A stretch of 54,024 bases of DNA. Origin: Desulfovibrio sp. Its GTDB lineage: Bacteria; Desulfobacterota; Desulfovibrionia; Desulfovibrionales; Desulfovibrionaceae. The position numbers were made by a program, and so were the translations under genes. The first letter of the stretch is position 1, and each line of letters opens with the position of its first letter. The notes under the pieces are model-generated. The model saw only the letters and a list, made by a program, of their open reading frames with translations, made no database searches and was not told where the DNA came from. The stretch lies in NCBI GenBank assembly GCA_031276485.1, contig JAISMY010000115.1, positions 1-54,024 of the forward strand, written 5' to 3'. This document shows, in pieces, positions 43,915-51,785 of this stretch.

Positions 43915-44868
43915 ATGAAAAAGCTTTGCGTGTGTCTTACTGTCCTGTTGTTGTGCGCCGGCGCGACGTCGGCAGCGGCCGCGGAGGCGCAGTTCGACAA
44001 AAAAGAGCTGCTGCCCGCCTACCGCTATACCCTTAAGGACTCCTTCGAGGTCAAAGGCCGGCAGGGAATCACCGTGGACGACAAATACTATTACGTCAGC
44101 GGCAGCAAGTCCCTCTACAAGTATGACAAGACGGGCAAACTTCTGCTCTCCGAAGAAAACCCCTTCGAAGGTTACGCCGTCCCCGCCAACCATATCGGCG
44201 ACATCGACGTGTTCAACGGCGAATTGTTCATCAGCGCCGAGTGGTTTGAAGACGGCGTGGGCAAGGACATACAGATTGCCGTGCATGACGCGGAAACGCT
44301 GAAGTTCAAGCGTTCCTTCAAATTCGAGCCTGAATCCGGACAGGAGGAAGTCTCGGGCATCTGCGTGGATCGCGACAAGCGTACGGTATGGATGTCCTGT
44401 TGGGCCGTCGGCAAGGAAAGCGGTCCCCTGAAAGCCTACAGCGACAGATACCTGTACGAATACAGTCTGGACGACGGGCGTTTCCTGCGCAGGCTGCACC
44501 TGGCCCCCTCGCCGCAGTGGATACAGGGAGTCTACTATTACAAGGGCGCTCTGTTTGTTACAGCCGACGACGGCGAAGCCGACGACGACGCGCCGGATCA
44601 CTTGTACCGCGTCAACGTGAAGAACAATGTCAACTATGCCCTGGTGACCGTGGAAAAAGCCTTCAGCGAAATCAAACGCCAGGGCGAGATAGAAGGACTG
44701 GCCTTTGACGAAAAAGCCGGCGAGCTGCTTGTGCTTTTCAACCGCGGCGCGCGCATTATCCTCGGTATGCCTAAAGGCTTTTATCCCGGCTACACCAAGG
44801 AAATCAGCGAAGTCTACCGCTTCAAAGTGAAGCAGGCAGGCAAAAAAGCGAAAGAAGCAAAAGAATAA
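43915..44868 (+). CDS. Exported beta-propeller-like protein
   Basis: A 317-residue protein with a signal peptide (residues 1-23, ending AAAAEA) and a repetitive beta-rich body. Motifs such as GITVDDKYYYVSGSKSLYKYDKTGKLL, DIDVFNGELFISAEW, GICVDRDKRTVWMSC and QGVYYYKGALFVTADDGEADDDAPDHLYRV recur with the spacing of propeller blades. Function unknown; it is likely periplasmic. GAAGGAG seven bases before the ATG fixes the start over the longer frame from 43765. The C-terminus is Lys-rich. Confidence 0.7.
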   Translation: MKKLCVCLTVLLLCAGATSAAAAEAQFDKKELLPAYRYTLKDSFEVKGRQGITVDDKYYYVSGSKSLYKYDKTGKLLLSEENPFEGYAVPANHIGDIDVFNGELFISAEWFEDGVGKDIQIAVHDAETLKFKRSFKFEPESGQEEVSGICVDRDKRTVWMSCWAVGKESGPLKAYSDRYLYEYSLDDGRFLRRLHLAPSPQWIQGVYYYKGALFVTADDGEADDDAPDHLYRVNVKNNVNYALVTVEKAFSEIKRQGEIEGLAFDEKAGELLVLFNRGARIILGMPKGFYPGYTKEISEVYRFKVKQAGKKAKEAKE

Positions 44869-45005
44869 CCCGCCGCATCGCTAAAGCAGTTAACGCTTGA
44901 AACAGCCCGCTTCGGCGCTTAACCGCGCAAATAAATTGCGTCTGCGCCTTTGCGGCGGGCGTCCGCTCACGCGGCCGCCGGAGCAAGTTCAATGCGAAAT
45001 CGCTC

Positions 45006-45032
45006 TAAAGTTTTTCCCGATATTGCAGATAA
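45006..45032 (+). promoter_or_regulatory. Sigma-28 (FliA)-type promoter
   Basis: TAAA (45006-45009), a spacer of exactly 15 bases, and GCAGATAA (45025-45032) fit the flagellar consensus TAAA-N15-GCCGATAA with one mismatch. It lies about 45 bases before a small gene resembling the motility protein YjfB, which is sigma-28-controlled in other bacteria. Confidence 0.7.
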
Positions 45033-45077
45033 GGCTGGGTAAGCGCGACAATTTCGCCGAAGCAAGGAGAAACGGTC

Positions 45078-45293
45078 ATGGAAACAGCCTACGCTGCGAT
45101 TGCGCAGGGAGCGACAGCCCTGGCGACACAGGTAATACACGACAAAACCGCCGCGAATGTCATAACCGGAACAATGAACCGCCTGAATGCCGGAGGATTG
45201 GTCGGGAGTCAAAAACTCGAAGCCGACTTTCAGTTTCAGAAAGAGGTGTTGAGTGCGGCAGGCATCGGCGCCGGACTGGACGTGAGAGCCTGA
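45078..45293 (+). CDS. YjfB-like small motility protein
   Basis: A 71-residue protein beginning METAYAAIAQGATALATQ. It ends FQFQKEVLSAAGIGAGLDVRA, resembling the C-terminal end (about NLGxNxDxRx) of YjfB-type putative motility proteins. There is no membrane segment. AAGGAGAAAC precedes the ATG. The sigma-28-type promoter upstream and the strong terminator downstream make it a single-gene unit. The family's exact function is unknown; the motility link comes from the promoter and the family's flagellar regulation elsewhere. Confidence 0.6.
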   Translation: METAYAAIAQGATALATQVIHDKTAANVITGTMNRLNAGGLVGSQKLEADFQFQKEVLSAAGIGAGLDVRA

Positions 45294-45381
45294 GGGCTGC
45301 TGCATACGGAAAATTGCGGACGGGCCGCGCGGGATCCGCCATACGCATATTGAGTGGGGATCCCGGCCCGTTTCGGGATTG

Positions 45382-45424
45382 AAAAAACCGCCTGCGGTTC
45401 AATGAACCGGAAGCGGTTTTTTTT
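45382..45424 (+). terminator. Strong intrinsic terminator
   Basis: AAAAAACCGC (45382-45391) pairs with GCGGTTTTTT (45413-45422) and an inner stem CGGTTC-AAT-GAACCG, followed by more T. It separates the YjfB-like gene from the repressor gene. A smaller ATCCCG/CGGGAT hairpin lies just before it. Confidence 0.85.
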
Positions 45425-45545
45425 CGTTCTCATACCGATTCGGCATCAAAGGTTATGTCGCCTGACGGCAAAGAAAGCAGGCGCGTTGCGATTCGGGCTT
45501 GACCTTTACTGTGTTTTGCGTGATGCTTCGTCGAGGGAGCAAGTG

Positions 45546-46181
45546 ATGAGGGACAGTAAAATTACCTCCGAAGCTTTGCGCTACTGGCTTGCCAAACGGG
45601 GCTTGACCCAGACGGCACTGGCCGAGAAAGCCGGACTTGCGCAGAACTACATATCACAGATCCGCGCGGGGACAAGGGCCGGTTCGCTGGATGCCCTTCA
45701 GAAACTGGCAACGGCGCTGGATCTCTCCCTGCCGGAATTTTTTGCCTGCCGCGACGAAGCCCGGCCGGACCTGGTGTTCGTAGAACGCCTCAAGGCCCGC
45801 CCGCGCGCCGGCAGCGGAGGTCTGGAGACCGATCCCGAGCCCGTTGGGCTGTACTCCTTCCACAGCAGTTTCATAGCCCGCAAACACGGGGACGAAGAAA
45901 GTATGAAACTGTTTGAGGTGGCCGGCGACAGCATGGCCCCCACCTTGATGGACGGGGACCTGATCATGGTCAACCTGCGGGAAAAAAACGTACGATCCGG
46001 ATGCATTTACCTTGTGCGCATGGAGGACGAGTTGATGGTCAAACGCCTGGAAAACCGTCCCGGCGGGGTACTGCTCATTCGTTCCGACAACAGCGCGTAC
46101 GAGGATATCCCCGTGAACAGGGGGACGGGCGCGGATGTCGAGGTACTGGGACGTATGGTGTGGAGTTGCCGGGAATATTAA
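45546..46181 (+). CDS. XRE/S24 (CI-like) transcriptional repressor
   Basis: A 211-residue regulator. The N-terminal helix-turn-helix (about 10-65) includes LTQTALAEKAGLAQNYISQIR. The C-terminal S24/LexA-like domain has the catalytic Ser in VAGDSMAPTLMDGDLIMV and Lys in EDELMVKRLE, so it may self-cleave after DNA damage via RecA. Such proteins usually guard prophages, but no phage genes lie near it. A longer frame reaches 45354 through the terminator, so the ATG at 45546 is the proper start. It is followed by a hairpin and hynB. Confidence 0.85.
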   Translation: MRDSKITSEALRYWLAKRGLTQTALAEKAGLAQNYISQIRAGTRAGSLDALQKLATALDLSLPEFFACRDEARPDLVFVERLKARPRAGSGGLETDPEPVGLYSFHSSFIARKHGDEESMKLFEVAGDSMAPTLMDGDLIMVNLREKNVRSGCIYLVRMEDELMVKRLENRPGGVLLIRSDNSAYEDIPVNRGTGADVEVLGRMVWSCREY

Positions 46182-46199
46182 GCGCGGTTTTCTGTTCAG

Positions 46200-46228
46200 G
46201 CGTTTTCCGCCGTTGAAAGCGGAAACGC
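46200..46228 (+). terminator. Hairpin downstream of the repressor
   Basis: GCGTTTTCCGC (46200-46210) and GCGGAAACGC (46219-46228) form a stem with one bulged T, followed by TTTGG. It lies 19 bases after the repressor stop and about 125 before hynB. Confidence 0.6.
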
Positions 46229-46354
46229 TTTGGTGTATCGTGCGCTCGGCGGGATGAGGCTGCCGCCCCTTCCCTTTGCGTCCCTTTGCCGGGATCCGCA
46301 TCAGCGACGGCAACGGATTATTGATACCGGCCTGCGGAAGAAGGAGGCTTCAGA

Positions 46355-47314
46355 ATGCAAACGACGACGGCTCCCGCAAGGGACGATCTGGATGAGCGGC
46401 TTGCCGCGCGCGGCCTTAACCGGCGCGATTTCCTCAAATACTGCGCGGCCGTTGCGGCGGCCATGGGCATGGGGCCGTCATTCGCGCCTGAAGTCGCCCG
46501 CGCCGTGACCGGCGGGGCAGGCAGGCGCCCCACAGTCGTTTACCTGCACAACGCCGAGTGTACGGGCTGTTCGGAAGCCATATTACGCACATCCGATCCG
46601 TATATCGACGTGCTGCTTATGGACGCCGTGAACATGGTCTATCAGGAAACGATCATGGCCGCGGCCGGCGAAGCGGCGGAAAAAGCCCTGCACGACGCCG
46701 TGAACGGTCCGGACGGATTCATCGCCATAGTCGAAGGCGCGGTGCCCACCGCGGAAAACGGCGCCTGGGGCAAAGTCGGCAACCACACCATGCTGGAGAC
46801 GAGCCGCACGGTGCTGACCAAAGCTCAGGCCGTCATCGCCTACGGCACCTGTGCCGCTTACGGCGGCATTCAGGCCGCCGCCCCCAATCCCTGCGGAGCC
46901 AAGGGCATAAACGACTGTTTCGGAGCCGAAGGCGTCAAAGCCGTCAATATACCCGGCTGTCCTCCCAACCCCATCAATATCGTCGGCACCATTGTATACT
47001 ATCTAAAGAACGGCACGATTCCCGAGCTGGACGAACGCGGCCGGCCGCTGATGTTTTTCGACAAATCCGTGCATGAGTTGTGTGAGCGCCGCGAACATTT
47101 CGAGAACGGACGCTTTGCCCAATCCTTCGACTCCGAGGAGGCGCGGCAGGGCTGGTGCCTGTACAACCTCGGCTGCAAGGGGCCGAGCACCTACAACAAC
47201 TGCCCCAAGGTTCTGTTCAACAGCGTGAACTGGCCCGTAGGCGCGGGGCACCCCTGCATAGGATGCAGCGAACCCGGCTTCTGGGACAAGATGACGCCTT
47301 TTTACCATGTCTGA
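46355..47314 (+). CDS. hynB: Periplasmic [NiFe] hydrogenase small subunit
   Basis: A 319-residue precursor. The twin-arginine signal is [10 protein letters not shown] at residues 23-32, directing folded export. The mature part keeps the iron-sulfur ligands: [17 protein letters not shown] and NIPGCPPNP (proximal cluster), then [19 protein letters not shown] and [14 protein letters not shown] (distal and medial clusters). It carries electrons from the active site to a periplasmic cytochrome c3 in Desulfovibrio. GAAGGAGG precedes the ATG. It is followed by hynA after 26 bases. Confidence 0.96.
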   Translation: MQTTTAPARDDLDERLAARGLNRRDFLKYCAAVAAAMGMGPSFAPEVARAVTGGAGRRPTVVYLHNAECTGCSEAILRTSDPYIDVLLMDAVNMVYQETIMAAAGEAAEKALHDAVNGPDGFIAIVEGAVPTAENGAWGKVGNHTMLETSRTVLTKAQAVIAYGTCAAYGGIQAAAPNPCGAKGINDCFGAEGVKAVNIPGCPPNPINIVGTIVYYLKNGTIPELDERGRPLMFFDKSVHELCERREHFENGRFAQSFDSEEARQGWCLYNLGCKGPSTYNNCPKVLFNSVNWPVGAGHPCIGCSEPGFWDKMTPFYHV

Positions 47315-47340
47315 GCCTCGGCCGGTGAGGGAGGAATATC

Positions 47341-49017
47341 ATGGCAGAAGCTAAGTTTGATGCGTCCTACAACGGCCCGGTGGTCGTTGATCCACTGACC
47401 CGCATTGAGGGACATCTGCGCATAGAGGTGGAAGTCGAGGGCGGAAAGGTCAAAAAGGCGTACAGTTGCGGCACCTTGTTCCGCGGGCTGGAAATCATCC
47501 TCAAAGGCCGTGACCCGCGCGATGCCCAGCATTTTACGGCCCGCGCCTGCGGAGTCTGCACCTATGTGCATTCTCTGGCCACAACCCGCGCCGTGGACAA
47601 TGCCGTCGGCGTAAAAATACCGCCCCTCGCCTCCATGATCCGCAAACTGGTGCTGGCCTCGCAGTTTCTGCACGACCACGTCGTCCACTTTTATCATCTG
47701 CACGCCTTGGATTTTGTCGACGTCACCAACTGTATCAAAGCCGACCCGGTCAAGGCGGCCAAAATCGCCGAAAGCATTTCGCCGCGCAAGACCAGGGCCG
47801 ACGACCTCAGAGCCGTGCAAAATAAAATCAAAGCCTACGTCGAGAGCGGGCAGATCGGGCATTTCACCAACGCCTATTTTCTGGGCGGGCACCCGGCCTA
47901 CAACCTGGAGCCGGAACTCGACCTCATCGCCACCGCGCATTACCTTGAAGCCCTGCATCTCCAAGTGCGTTCAGCGCGAGCCATGGCCGTGTTCGGAGGC
48001 AAAAACCCGCATCCGCAATTTATGGTCGTGGGCGGCGTCAGTTGTTACGACGCCCTGAAAGCGGAAAAAATCGACGAGTTTCTGAAGTTGGAACTGGAAA
48101 GCGTCAAATTCATCAATGAGGTCTATATTCCGGATTTGTTGGCCGTTGCCGCCCGTTACAAGGAGGTCGCGACTTACGGCGGAACTACGAACTTCATCAC
48201 CATGGGCGAATATTTTACGGACGATACGGACCTTAAGTCCGGCTATTTCCCGCCCGGCCTGATCTATGACCGCGATCTCGGCAAGGTTGCGGACTTCGAT
48301 CCGGACAATATTCGCGAGCACGTCGCGCACAGTTGGTTCAAAGGCACGGACGCGATGTATCCTTACGAAGGCAAGACGGAGCCTGTCTTCACCGATCTGC
48401 ACGGCGACGGGGACCGTTATTCCTGGTCAAAAGGACCGCGCTACAACGGGAAAGCCTGCGAAACCGGACCTCTGGCCCAGATGCTGGTGGCCTATGCCGC
48501 CGGGCATCGCGAGGTCCGCGCGGTGACGGACACGGTACTCAAAACACTGGACATCGGCCCGGAGGCCCTGTTCTCTACCCTGGGGCGCACGGCTGCGCGC
48601 GGCATTGAAACGGCGGTCGTCGCCGGGCAGATTGAAAACTGGGTGCGCGCTTTCCGGGAACAGCTTGCCGCAGAAAAGAACCCCAAGCTCGTGGAAAAAT
48701 GGGAGATGCCCAAGTCGTCGCGCGGTGTGGGTTTCTGTACGGTTCCGCGCGGCGGACTTTCCCACTGGATCGTCATTGAGGACGGCAGAATAGCCAACTT
48801 TCAGCTTGTGGTGCCCACCACCTGGAACATGAGTCCCCGTGACGCTTCAGACGTCATGGGGCCCATAGAGGAAGCCCTGACGGGCACACCCCTTGCGGAC
48901 CCCAAGCGGCCCGTGGAAATTCTGCGCACTGTGCATTCCTTTGACCCGTGCATTGCCTGCGCCATACACGTCATTGATCCGAATTCAAACGAGAAACGCG
49001 TCTTCAGGGTACTGTGA
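47341..49017 (+). CDS. hynA: Periplasmic [NiFe] hydrogenase large subunit
   Basis: A 558-residue subunit with the active-site ligands in RACGVCTYVH and DPCIACAIH, and the RIEGH motif with its proton-gating Glu. Cleavage after the last His (CAIH) would release VIDPNSNEKRVFRVL, the maturation peptide. No selenocysteine codon is used. One oddity: the residue before the first motif's Arg is Ala (FTARACGVC), where the family usually has Glu, Gln, Gly, Met or Ser. No maturation endopeptidase gene follows, unlike many hyn operons; it may be elsewhere. Confidence 0.96.
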   Translation: MAEAKFDASYNGPVVVDPLTRIEGHLRIEVEVEGGKVKKAYSCGTLFRGLEIILKGRDPRDAQHFTARACGVCTYVHSLATTRAVDNAVGVKIPPLASMIRKLVLASQFLHDHVVHFYHLHALDFVDVTNCIKADPVKAAKIAESISPRKTRADDLRAVQNKIKAYVESGQIGHFTNAYFLGGHPAYNLEPELDLIATAHYLEALHLQVRSARAMAVFGGKNPHPQFMVVGGVSCYDALKAEKIDEFLKLELESVKFINEVYIPDLLAVAARYKEVATYGGTTNFITMGEYFTDDTDLKSGYFPPGLIYDRDLGKVADFDPDNIREHVAHSWFKGTDAMYPYEGKTEPVFTDLHGDGDRYSWSKGPRYNGKACETGPLAQMLVAYAAGHREVRAVTDTVLKTLDIGPEALFSTLGRTAARGIETAVVAGQIENWVRAFREQLAAEKNPKLVEKWEMPKSSRGVGFCTVPRGGLSHWIVIEDGRIANFQLVVPTTWNMSPRDASDVMGPIEEALTGTPLADPKRPVEILRTVHSFDPCIACAIHVIDPNSNEKRVFRVL

Positions 49018-49063
49018 CGCTTCCTGAATTTTCCCCGCAAACAGGACAGGTTCAGTACACGTC

Positions 49064-49088
49064 GGCGAGGGGGCGCCGCCCCCTCGCC
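49064..49088 (+). terminator. Terminator of the hynBA operon
   Basis: GGCGAGGGGGC (49064-49074), loop GCC, GCCCCCTCGCC (49078-49088): a perfect 11-bp GC stem 47 bases after hynA, followed by TGTTTAC. Confidence 0.7.
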
Positions 49089-49257
49089 TGTTTACGGCGC
49101 TGAGTTGTTTTGCGGAAAGAATTTCCTGATTATGTACCATGTTCAGCCACTCTTCCCCGATCTGAAAAACAGATCTTTTTTTGAAACCAAAGAGTCCTGA
49201 ACACCTTGAAAACCTGCTCAATTTCAGGGAGAGATGAGTGAGCCTACCCCCCTCTCC

Positions 49258-49338
49258 GTCATTCTGAGCGAAGCGAAGAATCTGTCTTCCCGGCTTCGAA
49301 AGGCATAAAGACGGATTCTTCGCTTCGCTCAGAATGAC
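49258..49338. repeat. MITE-like inverted repeat (GTCATTCTGAGCGAAGCG family)
   Basis: The left arm 49258-49288 and right arm 49308-49338 are complementary over 31 bases with one mismatch, around a 19-base centre. The outer 24 bases recur at 51536-51560. The word family is widespread in bacterial genomes as short dispersed repeats. Non-coding. Confidence 0.8.
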
Positions 49339-49479
49339 CTTTCCCTGCGCGCCGGCGCGAAAGTAGCCGAACATAGTACGCAATCAGGTAAAAATCAGGT
49401 AAAAATAATTAACTCGCCGGGTTACAAGTAAAGAGCGCCGGCGGTTCCGCGTTGAAATTGCTCCGGGATACGGCAACGC

Positions 49480-51339
49480 TCACCGCATTGCGGAGCTGTT
49501 CCCTACTACGGCCACATACAGCCGTCCTTCCTCTATCCGGCCGTCCGCGCCGTACAGAAACCAGGTAAAATATTCCCATACCGGCCCGCTGCCGTCGCGA
49601 TCCGCCTCGTATTCAAATTCTCCGTCGCGCGCGACGCGCAACTCGCCGAAAAATCCGCGGCTCACCACGCCCTCCGGACCGATTCCGACGGCATCCCCGC
49701 CGCCGGCCGACACCCCGGAAAAGAGCGCGCCGCCGGGCGTACCGACAGCGTCAAAAGGAAAACAGCCGTGCAAAGTCTCACCCCTCGGCACCGTGCGGAT
49801 CGCTTCCCCTCCCGCCGCCGGTACGAATTGCCCGTCGGCCGGCGGGACAACCGCTTCGACGCCTGAAGACGTAGGTTCCTCAATGTCTGAGCGGGCAGGC
49901 GCCGGCCCGGTCACATGAGCAAAGCTCCTGCCGGGCCGGCCGGCCGGCTCCGGGTACGGCGCGCGCGCGCCCGCCTCTTCGGCCTCTTCGCTGTCGGGCA
50001 GGCCGGCATACTGTGCCGCGCTTTCGCCGCCCTGACGGGCAATGCCGCGCGTTTGACCTCGGCCTGCGCCGTCGGGCCGGGTGACGGGCGCGGCGACCGT
50101 GAAACGCACGGTTCCATGCGTTTCCCGTTCCTCTTTTGAATAAAAATTTTTAATGGTCGCGGCAAAGGCCACGCGTACTGTTCCTTCCCATTCGCCTGCG
50201 GGAGAAAAGGCTATACCGGCCGGGTCGAAATCGTCACCGCCCAGGCTCACGGTACCGTCCGCGTCCGCAGCGACCGGTTCTCCCCGATATACGATACGTC
50301 CCCTGGACGGATCAGGGGCCTGGAAACGCAGCCCTGTGATCGCGTCGCCATTGCCGAGGGCCGGAAAATCCATGCTTGCGCCGGGGTTGCGCGGGCGCGA
50401 TGCCGTGTTGCCGTCGCCGGTGTCCGCTGCGGCGGCCGGTTCTTCGTTTATGATTTCCGTGCGTATGCCGTTTACCGCCGCTCCCGCGCGCGCGTCGGCG
50501 CGGCGGGAGTCTCCGGCTGTGTGAATTTCCAGAAATGCGCCCCGCGACAGGCGCGTTTGCGGACGTATGCCGCTGTGCCGATCGGGGGCCGGGACGGCAA
50601 AACTGTGGAACAGGATGCGGGCTTTGCCGCCTTTCTCCGGAGGGATAAGCATCAACCGGAAATCGGCTTTGCCGTGCGCCGGAGCGTAGTCTATGCGGCA
50701 GTCGGGGGGAAAGCTGAAATGCAGCAGACCGTCCGGGGCCGCGGGCAGCGCGGGGTTGAATTTCAACACGACGTGGCGGTGATCCGACCGGGCCGGGCCT
50801 GTAAGCTCGGCGGCGGCATGCATGCACGGGAAAGGAAGGACCGCGCCGGCATTGCCGGAAAGCAGGCCGCCGGCGCTGCGGCGCAGGTCCGCGCCGTCGA
50901 TCGGCAGGTCCGCGGGCATATCCCGGTCGGAAAAAACGCCTCTGCCCGGAATGCTCCATCCTCGGGGCAGGCTTATGATAAGGCCGAGCAGATCGCTGCC
51001 CGCATGAGGGATGAAGGCGTGCCCGGCCGCCGCGATTGCCTCGCCGCGCGCAGCGCCCGGCATGTCGTCCGCGCCATGTTCGCGGACGCGGCACGGTTGC
51101 GCGCCGGGGGCGTCGCCGGTGCCGGAGGCTGCGGCATGTTCGGCATCCGGGCGATGCCGCGCATCGGAGGCGTTGCCGGCGTCGGCGAAGACAAGCCGCG
51201 GAACCGGGGGAGGCAGACAGCCGGGAGTTCGGCGCGCGGGCCGCATGAACGGCGGCACCGGCAGTTTTTGCAGAATGGGGTCCAGGCAGCGCGAAACGGG
51301 GGCGGCAGTTTTCATTTTGGACAGGATATACGCCGTCAT
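49480..51339 (-). CDS. Adhesin-like protein with VCBS/Ig-like segments
   Basis: A frame of about 619 residues (ATG at 51339; the frame stays open to 51687 only because it reads through a dispersed repeat). It looks like a surface protein: long Ala/Pro/Gly linkers and domain-like blocks including ITGLRFQAPDPSRGRIVYRG, VSLGGDDFDPAGIAFSPAGEW and a C-terminal ELRVARDGEFEYEADRDGSG...YGADGRIEEGRLYVAVVG, which resembles VCBS/cadherin-like repeats. No signal peptide and no RTX tail are seen, so secretion is unclear and it may be a fragment. GGAGG is 14 bases before the ATG, so the start is tentative. Confidence 0.5.
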   Translation of the reverse strand: MTAYILSKMKTAAPVSRCLDPILQKLPVPPFMRPARRTPGCLPPPVPRLVFADAGNASDARHRPDAEHAAASGTGDAPGAQPCRVREHGADDMPGAARGEAIAAAGHAFIPHAGSDLLGLIISLPRGWSIPGRGVFSDRDMPADLPIDGADLRRSAGGLLSGNAGAVLPFPCMHAAAELTGPARSDHRHVVLKFNPALPAAPDGLLHFSFPPDCRIDYAPAHGKADFRLMLIPPEKGGKARILFHSFAVPAPDRHSGIRPQTRLSRGAFLEIHTAGDSRRADARAGAAVNGIRTEIINEEPAAAADTGDGNTASRPRNPGASMDFPALGNGDAITGLRFQAPDPSRGRIVYRGEPVAADADGTVSLGGDDFDPAGIAFSPAGEWEGTVRVAFAATIKNFYSKEERETHGTVRFTVAAPVTRPDGAGRGQTRGIARQGGESAAQYAGLPDSEEAEEAGARAPYPEPAGRPGRSFAHVTGPAPARSDIEEPTSSGVEAVVPPADGQFVPAAGGEAIRTVPRGETLHGCFPFDAVGTPGGALFSGVSAGGGDAVGIGPEGVVSRGFFGELRVARDGEFEYEADRDGSGPVWEYFTWFLYGADGRIEEGRLYVAVVGNSSAMR

Positions 51340-51393
51340 GCCGCTTTTACACGCCTCCTGCGCCGGGGGCGCTGTCTGAAGCGGTTCCTTTCC

Positions 51394-51560
51394 GTCATTC
51401 CGAGCCTCGGTCTGAACAGGACGAAAGGCCGCACTTTCGCCGCCAGGCGAAGAAGCCGGCGGCGAGTTTTCGGCTTGCGGCGAAGCAAAGACGCCGGATT
51501 TCCGTTCCCGGCTTTTTCCGAAAGGCGTCAGGACGTATTCTTCGCTTCGCTCAGAATGAC
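51394..51560. repeat. Second, degenerate MITE-like repeat
   Basis: Its right end, ATTCTTCGCTTCGCTCAGAATGAC (51537-51560), is identical to the outer arm of the element at 49258-49338. The left end, GTCATTCCGAGC at 51394, is a decayed complement. It lies between the two adhesin-type genes and explains the HSERSEE-like residues seen in the over-long reading frame there. Confidence 0.65.
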
Positions 51561-51716
51561 CTCCGGGTATTGCAATTTCGCAATGGTATAGTTTATGCGA
51601 CCTAAAATAGGTCCGATATCGACAGGCCCGCCGCAAAGAAACGGCTTTTTCGCCGTATCTGCCGTATTTTCTTCTCTTCTTCCGCATAGTTCAGGTTCGC
51701 GCCCGGACGCAGAAAT

Positions 51717-51750
51717 ACGCAGAGGGAAGCCGCCCGGCCTCCCCCTGCGT
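51717..51750 (-). terminator. Hairpin downstream of the RTX gene
   Basis: ACGCAGAGGGAAGC (51717-51730) and GCCTCCCCCTGCGT (51737-51750) form a 14-bp stem with two G-T pairs around a six-base loop, followed on the minus strand by ATTTCTGCG. It lies about 35 bases after the RTX stop. Confidence 0.6.
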
Positions 51751-51785
51751 GTTGTCGGTTTTTTCCGTGCCGCCTGTCCCGCGCT

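Larger units (their letters stand above)
49018..49479. other. Intergenic region with terminator and MITE-like repeat
   Basis: No gene is supported. It holds the hyn terminator (49064-49088), an inverted-repeat element (49258-49338) and two tandem AATCAGGTAAA words near 49382-49405. Confidence 0.6.

Noticed and set aside
42442-44601. 719-codon minus-strand frame across glpC and the propeller gene
   Set aside because: It spans two well-supported plus-strand genes and their intergenic gap, with no ribosome site or domain.
45498-45530. TTGACC as a promoter for the S24 repressor
   Set aside because: No acceptable -10 hexamer at 16-18 bases.
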